DNA from: Temnothorax longispinosus
Lineage: Eukaryota; Arthropoda; Insecta; Hymenoptera; Formicidae
NCBI RefSeq assembly: GCF_030848805.1
Contig: NC_092359.1
Span: 11,779,598 to 11,843,597, forward strand
Direction: 5' to 3'
DNA length: 64,000 nt
The translations under genes were made by a program, and so were the position numbers. The notes under the pieces are model-generated. The model was given only the letters and a program-made list of their open reading frames with translations. It was not told where the DNA came from and searched no databases. Shown piece after piece: positions 35,070-47,339 of the stretch. Numbering within the stretch: the stretch's first letter is position 1; every line of letters starts with the position of its first letter.

Positions 35070-38000
35070 GTAATATACGATTTTAATGCAACGTAGACTA
35101 TGAATTAGAAAAGGCAGATTATAGGTACAGCGCATGATTATAAAGTTGTCAATATAAGCCATCAAAATTCCTAAATGCATAAATTCGGTTTTTTATGTTT
35201 TAAAACTCGATTGATTAATTATTAAAGATAATAGAAATTGCAATAATAAAATTGATTTTTCATTAAGAGTAATTAACATCTTTAATAAAATATTTTTTTA
35301 TTTTAAACTTTCCATAACTTTTCATAACATCTTATAAATAAGGCAGTTTCGATCTGTCTTTTCTCTTTTAGAGTCTGCAAATATTCGATGTAATAATTAA
35401 CTGATGTAAATTGTTATGAAAATCAAAAGATTAAATATACACAACATGATTTTTCAGCTGACGCAAGAGATCAAAGCGCTGTCAATGGATCTCTCGGAGA
35501 AGGGCAGACAACAAAGAAAAGCGGAATCGATACTTCGTAAAGGTTTCTTGAAGGTAACGACTCGCACAAAAAAACACAAGCTGAACTGCAAATGATGGAC
35601 TTTTATGTGTTAAAAGAAAATCTTAATTGGCTGGATAGATTCATCAGGATGAGCCACCGGAACAAATGTTCATGGAGGACTTAGCGGCACTGGATATCCT
35701 GACTGAAGACATCATCTTGGACGAACTTCGCGAGAAACTGCGGCGAGGTGAATATCACACGTTTATCGGCGACATTTTATTGATACTCAACCCGAACGAG
35801 GAGCACGATATTTACGGTGTTCACGTAAGTCTGATGTTAGAACATCGATTTTCTGACAAAGTTTAATCGTTAACAAAAATGACATCGTTGCGCTTATCTC
35901 TTTCTCGAAACCAATATTAAAACTTTCATCATTAAAGAATAACAGATAGAAAAAATATTAATGTAATAAAAAAATGTTGAAAAAACAAGAATAATTATTA
36001 CATTAAAATTTACAAGCAATATTTTTGTGTCTATAATCAATTAGCAAGAAATAACAAATGCAGTTGTATTTTTTAATTTATCTTCAGATTTTATGTATAA
36101 TTTCACGTGCATATCAAATATTGCTGTTTCATGATAAAAAAGCAGAAACTTGTCAATCATGTGTGTTCAATAATAAGATTGCAAACTATACATACATCAT
36201 TATAAATTGTATAACATAAACATGAATAATTTTATTTGCAGCATCACGCAAAATGTCAATGCAATATTTTTGTGTCTATAATCAGTTTGCAGAAATTACA
36301 CCTATATACTTTTTGATTTATCTTCAGATTTTATTTGTAATTTCACGTGCACATCAAATAGTGCTATTTTATAATAAAAGAACGGAAACTTGTCAATCAT
36401 AATAAGATTGCAAACTACATATACCATTATAAATTATATAACAAAAACATGAATAATTTTATTTGCAGGATCACGCAAAATATCAATGCAAATCACGATC
36501 GGATAATGCTCCCCATATCTATTCCGTAGCGGATAGCGCGTTTCAAGATGTCATGCTTAACGAAGAAGCTCAGCACATTTTGCTAGCCGGTGAAAGTAAC
36601 TCCGGGAAAACGACGAATATGCTGCATCTAGTGGAGCACCTTATGTTCCTCGGAAAAGTGAGCTCGATGCGACCGTATTAACGATATATAAACGAAATTA
36701 CAAGGAAAGTTATTTACATCTTTTTACTTTCAGGGTCTGCACGATACCGGAGCGAGAGTGCTGCGAGCTATAAAAATTATTCATGCTTTTGCAAACGCGG
36801 CGACACCGCTGAATGCTAATTCAACCAGATGCATATTGCAAATACAGACGACTTTCGGGTCAACCGGCAAAGCATCGGGGGCAATATTATGGCTGTATCA
36901 GTTGGAAAAATGGCGCGTTTCGACTCGCGACAGGTATAATTTACTTACCTTGAAAGAAATTATTTTTTTTCAACATAATATACTACGCGGACTTTTAGCG
37001 AGTCTTTTAGCTGAAGATCTCTAATCTTTTAGAGATTTTCAGTTTTGCAAAGTATAGCACAAATTGAAGTATGAAGCACCAAAGAATATATATTGCATTC
37101 TATATTCCCATGTATAATGGGTTACTATTATACAGGCATATATGACCGAAATAAGCAATACTTCTTATAATTTTTTTACATAATTCGAGAAAATACAGAA
37201 ATAATGTAATAAAATAATAAAATTATATGAATTATAAAAATAAATAATAAAAATAATAAAATAAATTAGAATATAATCGAATTAAAACAAAATTCACAGA
37301 AATATTATTATTAGACTAGCAAGATCCAGTCCGACCGAAAATGACATCTTCTCTAATTAACTGTAATAATAATCTAATTAATATTAAAAATGATAAAACA
37401 AGAAATAGAAAATAATAATTCGCAAAAGTATGTGCTAACATTTCATAACAAAAAAGTATTTTTTCAGAAATCAATCAAACTTTCATATTTTTTACTACTT
37501 TTACGACGGTCTCGAGGCATCAGAAAATTTGAAAACGTATTTCTTACCAAGTGGTAGAAAACTTCGATACCTCAGAATAACCGATAAAAGCACCGAAAAA
37601 AAACGAGCGTTCAAAGTGAGAAATGATCCGCAAAACAACGCGGTTAAACTCGAGAAACTTAGGGATTGTTTTAAGTTTATGGACATGGAGGAGCATTGCG
37701 AGACTATTTGGAAAATTCTCGCAGCCATTCTGATGCTCGGAGAGATTCGATTCGTTGAAGGCAATAACGGAGAGGCTGAGTTGGACAACAGCGAAATTGC
37801 TAACAGAGGTAAAAACTTGAATTCGAAAACTTTAATTCGTCAATGCGAGAGGTTTATTTTAGTATATTAAATCCCGTTAAAATATTTACTTGTTCATGAG
37901 ATGTAAAAACTAATCAGCTGTTTCGAATCGCAGTGGCAGAACTTCTTGGCTTGGACTCGAAGAAATTTATTTGGGCTCTCGTTAATTACTGCTTGATCGT

Positions 38001-41000
38001 GAAGGGATCAGCGATACGTAAAAAGCACACTTGCGAAGAAGCGAAAGAGGCACGAGATGTCTTAGCAAACACTCTTTATCAGCGTTTAGTAGATTGGATA
38101 ATCAACATCATTAACTATAAACTTTCAATGACTCGTAGCCTTTAGTAAGTTACGCGAAGATTTCATGGAAATGCAGACCACAAGAATAAAAATATTGATA
38201 AAGATTTTGTATCGATAATTTTTTAATTTCTATTTTTATTCTTCAGTGGCGATAAATATTCCATCAGCATCCTTGATCACTTTGGACTCGAATGTTTCTC
38301 AGTAAATCGGCTGGAACAACTATTGGTGAATACGTTAAACGAACAAATGCAATATTATTATAATCAAAGAGTATTCGCTTGGGAAATGGTAAATTTCTAA
38401 TAAATAATATGTTAAAACATATGAGCTCACAACAAATTTATAAGATTTTGTTTTAGTCTCTGTCTGTTGAATATATGCTATTACATTAAAATCCACTCGC
38501 GTCTTTTAGAATTAATTAAGTTACAATCATAAAAACTTTCTGCATAGCTGTAAATCATATCAGCAATAAGCTAAAAAAATTTATTAACAATTACATACTA
38601 AATAAAAGAATTTAGAAGTATTGAGTACTCTCTTTTACGATTTCAGCAAGAACAAGAAGAGGAGGATATACCCATGCAACGATTACGCTTTTACGATAAT
38701 AAGGAAGCGGTTGATCAACTAATGAGCAAAGAAGCTGGCCTCTTTCACATTATCGATGACGCTTCACGGCAAATGCAAGACGCTCAGTATATTCTCGAGA
38801 GGATTAAAGAACATAAACGTGGCATCCACGTGAAACCGGTGAGTTCGCACGAGTTCACGGTCACACATTACACCGGTAAGCTGATATACGACGCCAGCGA
38901 AATTGCCACGAAAAATCGAGACTTCATACCGCCGGAGATGATCGGCACGATGAGATTCTCTTCGCACGATGCAGTCAAGCAGATGTTCACTAACAAGCTA
39001 ACCAAGTCGGGAAACCTGACGATCGTTCACGAACATTGTCTCGCGGCGAAGAAGACGTCGAAAAAGAAATGGAGTACTCTTATGCAAGAGTCTTCTATGT
39101 TACGAGTAGGTGAAATGATTGCAAATAGACATATCTCTTGTTATATCTCAAGATATATATTTAATATCCCTATCTTTTAATTTCAATGACAGATATTATT
39201 TGATCAATTCGATTTCCAAATAATTCGAAGCATTCTTTATTTTAAACGTTAATTTTAACGTTAAAAGCACTTGAAGACAAAACACTTTCCACGAAAATTA
39301 ATCCTTTAGTTTACAGCATAACGAAACCTTTCTTTTTAAATTCAACAGAAATATAACACTGCGTCCAGAGGACAGTACTCACAGTCGCGCAAGATGCGAA
39401 CATGCTCGTCAACGTTCAGAGCGACGAGTCTCGAAATTTTGAAAAATCTCGCGATAGGCGTGGGCGGCACACATTTTGTCAGATGCATACGCTCCGATCT
39501 CGAGGATGCTCCTCGCAGCTTTTACCGCGAAATCGTCAAACAACAAATCAGGGCGTTAGCAGTTCTTGATACCGCGAAAGCCAGACGACGCGGGTATCCA
39601 TACAGAGTACCGTTCCAAGAATTTCTTCGAAGGTAATTCAATTGTCTTATAAAAATAATATTTTCGATTAAATACAGTAAGCTGCAGAGAAATAATGTGT
39701 TTATTGACTTGAATATAATAAGCTAAATGAATAAGAACTCGTTGAAATAATATGATACACAACCAGCAACAATTAATACTTTTCTATTACATGTATGTAC
39801 GTTTTCGTTTTATGAAATGCAAAGACCGCTGTTTTTAATTACAGATACAAGTTTCTAGCCTTCGACTTTGACGAAACGGTAGAGATGACGAAAGATAACT
39901 GCAGATTACTTTTGATCAGATTAAAAATGGAAGGCTGGATTATCGGCAAGACCAAGGTTTTCTTAAAGTACTACAATGAGGAATATTTATCGCACTTATA
40001 TGAAACTCAAGTAAAAAAAATCATAAAGGTTCAATGCATGATGCGTGCCTTTCTAGCGCGTAAAAATATTGCCTCGAAAATGTGTAATATCAAGAAAGAA
40101 ATTGGTAAGTAAATTTCCGATCGAATAAATCGCGATTTGTCAACTATTTATAGTTTAATAAATGTATATTACACATATATAAATAAATATATATATATGA
40201 GGCATTCCATGCCAACTCAACCAATGATTGTCCTCGACCATTTTTGATTTGGCCGAAATTTTATTGTGTTTTTGTACTGAATGAAAGTAGCTTCCATGAT
40301 TTTTTTTAGATTTTTATCTCTACTCAAACTTAAGTTATGGATTTAAAAAAAAAATGCAGTTTAAAATTTGGAAAATTTCAAATGCCTGTAACTTTAAGAA
40401 GAAAAAAGATATTGTAAAAAATAAGGTGGTCTTTCTTTTTGTTTTTCACTGTACTTCTCGAAGAAAATATTGAAAAAATGTTTAATGGGCAATATGACTG
40501 TTTTTTTTTAGGATTTAAGTAAAAAATGTTTGTTTTTCTCAGTGCGACCGTTTTGATTTTTTTCAAAAAAATCTTACAAATTCTAGACTTAATTTCGAAA
40601 TTTTTAAGACGTATAAGAAAATGGGATTCCAATAACTTTGATTTTTTTAGGGACTTTTTCTTCATTTTTTTTCACAAATAATTTTTTTTAAATAAGATAG
40701 ACTCTACTGATGGCTATCAAAAAATTTGATAAATTTACAGACAGCAATCCTGAAATTTCGATCTATAGGTAAAAAGAAAATTCGAATATTTTCTATTTTT
40801 TAATTGCATTTTTACTTATTTTTATTATTAAATTACTTTTTTTAATGGGATATTATAAATTGGGGAGCTTTAACGGTTAGCATATAACAATTAAATCATA
40901 TAGTTAATAAAAAAAACACGTATATTATCTGTGAAAATAGCAATCAGATTTATTTAAAAATAAAATAAATAAATAAAAATCAAAATTAAAAATAAACATA

Positions 41001-44000
41001 AAATAAATGATAAATATATCAAAAAATTATGCCATATTATATAACGTTTCAGTAATTCTTCATTTTTCAAGTCGTGTTAAATCTATACCGGACACATAAA
41101 AAATTTATTGCGTTATACCTAATAACAATGGAAATTTAAATGTAAAAATATTCTCTTGATCTAATGATGTAAAATCACATAAAATAATTTCAAAAAATAA
41201 AAATAAATAAATAGTATAAACGTTGTTATATAATATGGCATAATTTTTTGATATATTTATTATTTATTTTATGTTTCTTTAATTTTGATTTTTATTTATT
41301 TATTTTATTTTTAAATAAATCTGATTGCTATTTTCACAGATAATATACGTGTTTTTTTCATTAACTATAAGATTTAATTGTTACATGCTAACCGTTAAAG
41401 TTTACCAATTTATAATATCCCATTAAAAAAAGTAATTTAATAATAAAAATAAGTAAAAATGCAATTAAAAAATAGAAAATATTCGAATTTTCTCTTTACC
41501 TATAGATCGAAATTTCAGGATTGCTGTCTATAAATTTATCAAATTTTTTGATAGCCATTGGTAGAGTCTATCTTATTTAAAAAAAATTATTTTTGGAAAA
41601 AAAATAAAGAAAAAGTCCCTTAAAAAATCAAAGTTATTGGAATCCCATTTTCTTATACGTCTTAAAAATTTCGAAATTAAGTCTAGAATTTGAGATTTTT
41701 TTGAAAAAAATCAAAATGGTCGCACTGAGAAAAACAAACATTTTTTACTTAAATCCTAAAAAAAACATGCACTCATATTGCCCATTAAACATTTTTTCGA
41801 TATTTTCTTCGAAAAGTACAGTGAAAAACGAAAAGAAAGACCACCTTATTTTTTACAATATCTTTTTCTTCTTAAAGTTACAGGCATTTGAAATTTTCCA
41901 AATTTTAAACTGCATATTTTTTTTAAATCCATAACTTAAGTATGAATAAAGATAAAAATCTAAAAAAATCATAGAAGCTATTTTCATTCAGTACAAAAAC
42001 ACAAAAAAATTTCGGCCAAATCAAAAATGGTTGGGGACAATCATTGGTTGAGTTGGCATGGAATGCCCCATATATATTATATATATATACCTTTATAAAT
42101 TTTTTAATGTTTCAATCGATAACGTGCATTGTTTTAGTAAAGAAAGCGTCAATCAAGAGAAATAACTCACTTACTGAAGAAAAAGCGGCATTGATGATAC
42201 AGAAAAGTAGGTATTGAAATATATAGAAAATAACATTGATCCAAGGATCAAGATTATGTAAAATGTGATTCACGTACTTTACATATTTTTCACGACAATA
42301 TGTTCCCAAATGAACAAATCCTGGCGCTCATATTTTAATTATATATTTTTACAATTACGAAATTATCTTCTTTTAGAATCTTATATGTGATAATTAAAAA
42401 AATGTTTTTATTTTTTTGTAAATTTAAAATGTGCAAGATATAGCAGGATTTATGATGCAACCTGAAAAAATTTTATAAGAGCTTAAATGTGTTATTTAAA
42501 CGGCCAATGTATAGGTATAAATTATAATTTGTATATTAAACGTTTAACAACCCGTCGCAAAAAGTTTATAAATATTTATGTAATATATTTATTTTATAAT
42601 CATTTATATAAATCAGTTGCTTATACTTCATTATTATACTTGTTCAGCATACAGAGGACATATTGTAAGAAAAGAAATGGGGCCTTTACTCAAGGAAGAA
42701 ATGAGTCAAGAGACGAAGGATTTCATCAAATTCTATTGCAGCAAATGGAGATCGAAAAGCGTGTTCCAAGTCCTCCTACGGTACCGTGCAGCCCGATATC
42801 AAGATTTTGTGCAATTATCGCAACAGGTATTATCTCTTTTTCAAATAAAATTCATAGATTAATTTCTTTCAGTCTGTTATTTCTTCTAAATACAAAACAA
42901 ATATGTTATCAAGAATTTCAAGCAATTTTTCCAAAAAATTTTTTAAAAACAAATTAAAATATAAATTAATGATTAACAATATTTACCAATTTACATTTTA
43001 TTATACCAAGTTTCTTGATTTTTTTCTTTAATTATAAAATAAAGCAATATACGAATTTTTATTAAAACCTTACACCCAAGAGTATAAATAAATTATCAAG
43101 TATTTGTGTAACAGGTTCATCTGTACAATCAATCGATAGTGGCAGCCTTGGAAAAAATGAATGAACATGTTGTATCCCTTGAAAAGATCGATCCAAGTGC
43201 CAAAATAGATGCCTACGTAAATGAGGTAAAACCACCTCAAGTCTACAAACTTCCTTTCAATATGCAACAAGAGCTCCCGTATTTCGACATGAATTACATG
43301 AACGATCCTTCGAACGTAAACATTAAACGTGCAGGGTAAGTTACTTAAAACATCTTTTAAACAGCCCGTAACAAGAACCTAAATGAGAAAAATGTACCAG
43401 AGATACGCATAAAATGTTGATAACTATAACATAAGTTTACCATATACTCTCTAAATCTGAATCAGTGAATAGTACTGTGAATCAGTGACTATTCACTGAA
43501 CATGAATAGATATATTTGAAAGAGAGATAATAATAATAATCAATTAAGACATAACCTTCATATTAAGATAAGATATAATTTGCAATAATTTTTTAATACA
43601 ATAATCCTATTGAATGCTTAAAAATTTTAACATTTAAGATTACATGTAAAGTAATTTAAAAAAAAACGAGATATTGTTTAATGTATCCGGAGGAAATTTT
43701 TATTTTATGGTAAAATTATTTCAAACCCGAAAAAATTGCGCTTTAAGAGTCATAAAGTCTTTAATGAATATACGCAATAAAAATTTGTAAAATCGGTTAG
43801 ACATACAAGCAAAGTGACGAAATTTACTTACCAACTGTTATCCCGTCGTTACCCCGTTCCGTCTCTCGATTCTCGATCTCGATGCTGCAACACCAAAGAA
43901 AAGTCGAATGTCGTAAAAAGCAGGAAAGACGCTGCCTACGCGGATGCGCGTCATTGCGCGTTCGACCTGTGCGCATATGTGCCGACCACAAAACGCCGTA

Positions 44001-44852
44001 ACCTTCGCAACTCCAGAGCGAAATCGAATATCGCGAACCACAGAAACAGCAGTGCGTTCACGCGAATTAGTATAATTATCCAATACTTGTCCGATATATC
44101 CTGCAGTTCTTCGCGAGCAACTGACACTTTTAACGAGTAACAGACATGAAAAACGTGAGACGGTATACCGGAGTTCGACCTCTTAAGGCCTTGGCACATA
44201 GAAAAACTTAAGCAGTAAAACTCAACCAGTAAGCAAATCAGCCAATCACAGTCAAGAACTTAAGGCACGGCCCTAAGCGGTAGCGAATCCATACTGTTGA
44301 TTTCTTACTGCTTAAGTTTTACTGCTTAAGTTTTTCTATGTGCCAAGGCCCTTACAACGCGACGCGGCGCGAACTTGTCGCCAATATGGCGGATGCGCGT
44401 TTGACCTGTACGCATACGCTGATTACAAGACGCGCGTAACATTTAAACTATTTTAACTTTTTGCTATCTTGAGAAAAAATTTTTCATATAGATATTTATA
44501 TCTAACATTATAAAAAAAAAAAATATATATATATATATACCTATATATACATATATATTTTGCTTTCTTTTGTACAATCTCTGTTCATCTATGCAAGAAA
44601 AATAATAAAAAAAAAGAATTAAAAAATAATCAAAGATAACGTTTGCATTTTTTTTTTTGCAAAAAATAATGATGAGAAATAAGAAAAAATTGCTTATGTA
44701 TAGTCATATATAAATATAATAATGGTATAAAAAATATGATTATATAGAATATTGTATAATTTAATCGCAATTTATTTTCTGTAAAAAACAAGATAAATGT
44801 TTTTTTTTCATTATTTTTCTCATTACAAACAGACATTATACAAAAGAAAGAA

Positions 44853-44891
<39 letters not shown>

Positions 44892-47148
44892 GGACATATT
44901 ATATGTTATTATGTAAATAAAAAATTGTTTTCCTGTGGATATATCTTTTAACTTAACTTGCAAATGTGCAGACGCAAATACTATAATATATAATAAAGGT
45001 AAAACAATAGAAATAAAATTAATGAAAATTATAAGAATAAATAGAATTAAATCAATTCTGCGTAAGATATAATATAGTCGATTTTCAAGAATACGAAATC
45101 AACGAAAAGAAAATATTACACGAGAGTCATTTGACGAAACTTGGAAAAATATGCAGAAAATGACTTAATTCACTCTTACAGAAATTGTTATTAAATATAG
45201 TAATTTCATAATTAAGATTGTTGGTGCTTTATGTATGTACATTTCTGGATATTCTGTGCAGTACTATTTGTCTTCTTTTTTCACATGCTGGTCTTCGACC
45301 TTGTGCATACATACATTCTTCATATCGCGTGGTTGCTATTAAAAAAGTAGGAATTTTGAAAGCAATTCGACAATTTAACTGAGATAAACTGAAAAAGACA
45401 TTTTCGCAGGTCTATATCATCTACATTAAGCGACGACGAGCACGAGTCCTGGGATGCACCGTTACGTAGACAAACCGTACCCTGGGCTAACAAAAATGTT
45501 CACACCAGAGGTATCTAAATTCGCTACAAAGAAATTCTGAAGAGTTCTAAATACCTAAATTAATAAATTTTATAAATTTGTTTTGTCATATATTAGCTTA
45601 TCATATATTATTTGTGAGATTATATCATCTTCTCTTTTCTAACATGATACATTTTTTTAGATATCGAGGTACAAACAACAAACTCGCCACATCGCGTACC
45701 TCTTCATCGTTCGTCGATCAGCGGTGAGCAAAGTTTAATCAACACTCTATTCACCAGGGATCCGAATGTTCCGATTCAGTGTCCACCGAAGGAGCCACCC
45801 CGCCGTAACATTTCTGGCTTTCAATCTGCGAATAAACGTAACTCCACACACTCTTCCGAATCTTATACTCCTTACTGCGCAAAATTGCAACAAAATGTGA
45901 GTTATTACACGACCACATAACATATATGTATATACCTTGAACGCCTAAAAATTACTTCCATTAAAAGTATTTCCTTAGAGATATCGATTTCTCTTCCTTG
46001 AAATTTCCTTTATTATTTCAAGTTTCGTTTTAATTCGAAAATCTCCAACGTTAAATAAATAAAAATTTTTTCTGTAAAGCAAATTCCACGTAAAATTAAT
46101 TGAAAGATGAAAATTTTACTTGTTTAGATATCTAATGTGCAATTTAAGATAATTTTTCAATTTGCAATTACAGCTTGTTTATAAATCAAAGTTTATAGTA
46201 CCTACGATATTTTTCTTCAAGATAATAAGCGATGCTTTAGAAAATACTGAGATGTTATCTTACAGTACATAATTACAATAATTTTCCAATTTTAATTACT
46301 CTACACATATGTAAAGACTTATAATTTATATATAGAACAACATCGACGCCGGATACACTAGGAAGAAAGTATCATCGCCACCAGTACCAGTCAATCGAAC
46401 GCAACCCTCAGCAATGCGCAATTTCAACAATTATGAATCAAACATTCAAAACAAAAATAGTACAGAATGGGAGTTTGAGAACAGAAATAATCGCAATATT
46501 AACAGTGATATTCGGTACATTCATCGTTAATATGGAAATTTCTAGCAATATTAATAAATTCTCTCTTCATAACATAATTTTTTTCCATTACAGTGTAAAT
46601 GCTATCAAAGAATTGGAAATGATCGGACGCAGAAACAACAATGATGAAAATGACGATGCACCACCATTCAACTTTCAAGTAATATCTCAGTTTACTTGTT
46701 TTATTCTTTTAATCACGGTTATATACGTGTATATATATTTTTCTAAACATGTTTTAAAAATGAGAATATTACATCACAAACTTCAGAGAAATCTACATAT
46801 TGTAAAAGCAGTTTTCAAAACAGGTTGTTATTCTAGGCGATGCTGCGGAAAACGCCTCATCAGCGTGCTTCGATGAAACGTAACCCCGTATACGAGAGCG
46901 TCACGTCATCAGAATCAGTACCAAAATCTTATCACCGCAATAACGATTTAGACGAATCAAATACTGTCTACAAGAGTAGCGATAGTCGTAAAGATTCGCC
47001 AGAGTGGAGTCCGAACGAAATGATCCTCATGTCAGAGGAATACGCGAATGAGAATACGGAAGCATTGAATAAAGAAGACGCAAAAAACAGTGTTACTACA
47101 GAGATAGCACCGGGCATTGTTGTCAAAGGCTACGTGGCTGACCTCTAA
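24705..47148 (+). CDS. ninaC: NinaC-type class III myosin (kinase-myosin), 23 exons
   Basis: Exons: 24705-24930, 25091-25272, 28698-28802, 34491-34882, 34979-35069, 35458-35553, 35648-35824, 36469-36657, 36734-36933, 37468-37808, 37934-38144, 38247-38388, 38647-39105, 39349-39632, 39845-40104, 42138-42206, 42648-42826, 43115-43335, 45410-45510, 45661-45896, 46336-46514, 46594-46678, 46837-47148. All have GT-AG borders and compatible phases and give 1578 aa, near the long NinaC isoform. Order: Ser/Thr kinase (about 53-330), myosin motor (about 370-1080), two IQ motifs (about 1090-1155), Ser/Pro-rich tail. In insects NinaC acts in photoreceptor microvilli, binds calmodulin and helps terminate the light response. 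Several long introns hold mobile elements. Exon borders are read by eye without transcript support. Confidence 0.95.
26467..27031. mobile_element. TA-flanked MITE with internal palindromic array
   Basis: Inverted ends TGTTACGGGAAATATG and TGTTACGGGAAATTTG (as reverse complement) are flanked by TA at 26465-26466 and 27032-27033. The interior (about 26640-26870) carries several tandem units of about 60 bp built on AAAGCGCGTCA and TGACGCG around TAACCTATGTAGGTTA, each unit being itself palindromic. It lies in ninaC intron 2. Confidence 0.85.
27855..27941. repeat. 87-bp hairpin inverted repeat
   Basis: Left arm 27855-27895 and right arm 27902-27941 are near-complementary around CAGAAC. Arm cores are TTTTTAGCAAAACTGAACG and its complement. 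It is in ninaC intron 2 and is most likely a tiny MITE remnant. A microRNA precursor is an alternative without supporting evidence. Confidence 0.75.
31456..32398. mobile_element. Foldback element built of GAGTGAA heptamers
   Basis: Ends are inverted: CTCTCTAAATTTTTTGGAGTG at 31456 and its near complement ending at 32398. Subterminal regions on both sides consist of many copies of GAGTGAA or TTCACTC in both orientations. Inside is a second inverted pair (ATTCACCCGACAT at about 31871 and ATGTCGGGTGAAT at about 32205) and a third (TTTGTTTCTTAAGATG at about 31940 and its complement at about 32143). It sits in ninaC intron 3 and has no coding capacity. Confidence 0.8.
32030..32095 (+). pseudogene. 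tRNA-like sequence inside the foldback element
   Basis: It has a B-box-like GAGTTCGAATCCC and an A-box-like GTTGGCTCA about 30 bp upstream, followed by CACCAAGG. The cloverleaf is incomplete, so this is a tRNA-derived SINE or pseudogene fragment and not a functional tRNA. It may supply an internal Pol III promoter. Confidence 0.5.
35458..40104 (+). CDS. ninaC: ninaC linker and myosin motor exons 6-15
   Basis: A helical linker (exon 6) leads into the motor: DLAALDILTEDIILDELREK, the ATP P-loop GESNSGKT (464-471), switch I NANSTR (513-518) and switch II DHFGLE (747-752, usually DIxGFE). They are followed by the lower-50K actin-binding segment with GTHFVRCIRSDLED, and the converter WIIGKTKVFLKYY. 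P-loop and switch II differ from the muscle consensus but keep the key Gly, Lys, Thr, Asp and Glu. IQ motif 1 (VQCMMRAFLARK) closes exon 15. Confidence 0.94.
36016..36485 (+). repeat. 245-bp tandem duplication across an intron-exon border
   Basis: Copy 1 (36016-36260) and copy 2 (from 36261) share GCAATATTTTTGTGTCTATA, the pyrimidine tract TTTTATTTGCAG and the first codons of ninaC exon 8. Copy 1 therefore holds a decoy acceptor at 36241 followed by CATCACGCAAAATGTCAATG, against GATCACGCAAAATATCAATG in the real exon. Reading through copy 1 reaches an in-frame stop. Confidence 0.85.
40199..42069. mobile_element. 1.9-kb foldback element in ninaC intron 15
   Basis: Left arm 40199-41047 and right arm about 41222-42069 are inverted copies of about 850 bp with a spacer of about 175 bp. 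Terminal sequence is GGGGCATTCCATGCCAACTC or GAGGCATTCCATGCCAACTC. Both arms are extremely AT-rich and no transposase is present. Flanks are (AT)n, so a target duplication cannot be defined. Confidence 0.87.
42138..47148 (+). CDS. ninaC: ninaC neck and tail exons 16-23
   Basis: The second IQ motif (IQKTYRGHIVRKEMG) forms across the exon 16-17 junction. The tail is rich in Ser, Asn and Pro and includes FNFQ followed by AMLRKTPHQRASMKR, a basic patch typical of class III myosin tails. The protein ends in a hydrophobic YVADL, compatible with a C-terminal PDZ ligand. The AG used for exon 23 is TTCTAG at 46831-46836, chosen because the nearby CAG at 46821-46823 would break the frame. Confidence 0.88.
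43810..44440. other. GC-rich island in ninaC intron 18
   Basis: GC-rich sequence in an AT-rich intron. A segment GCGGATGCGCGT plus GACCTGTGCGCATA near 43938 recurs as GCGGATGCGCGTTTGACC near 44389, separated by a MITE. On the minus strand CAGTTGGTAAGTAAATTT near 43815-43835 is a good 5' splice site. It may be a promoter or first exon of a nested antisense transcript, or an inserted repeat. Confidence 0.3.
44186..44351. mobile_element. MITE copy 1 with TTA target duplication
   Basis: The element is 166 bp with inverted ends AGGCCTTGGCACATAG and GGGCCTTGGCACATAG (as reverse complement), flanked by TTA at 44183-44185 and 44352-44354. The TTA duplication and G-rich termini suggest the PIF/Harbinger superfamily. 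A second copy lies at 48166-48300. It is in ninaC intron 18. Confidence 0.85.
44855..44890. repeat. (AT)n microsatellite
   Basis: Pure alternating AT tract in ninaC intron 18. Confidence 0.93.
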
Positions 47149-47333
47149 AAACTCACAACCAGAGATTAGTTGCATCAAAATCAATTAATTGCATTTATGT
47201 TTAAACAAATTATTTCTCTTTGTGTATTTATCATATCTAGGACTATAATTTGGAAAAGAAGAAAGATCGCTAATTAAAATTTAGTAGAGATAAAAAATTA
47301 ATGCAACCAATTTCTCATATTTAGATTGCGTCT

Positions 47334-47339
47334 AATAAA
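47334..47339 (+). terminator. Candidate ninaC polyadenylation signal
   Basis: First AATAAA after the ninaC stop, 186 bp downstream; another lies at 47543-47548. Confidence 0.45.

Noticed and set aside
46824..47148. Alternative start of the last ninaC exon at 46824 after CAG
   Set aside because: It would shift the reading frame; TTCTAG at 46831-46836 keeps phase and yields the expected AMLRKTPHQR.
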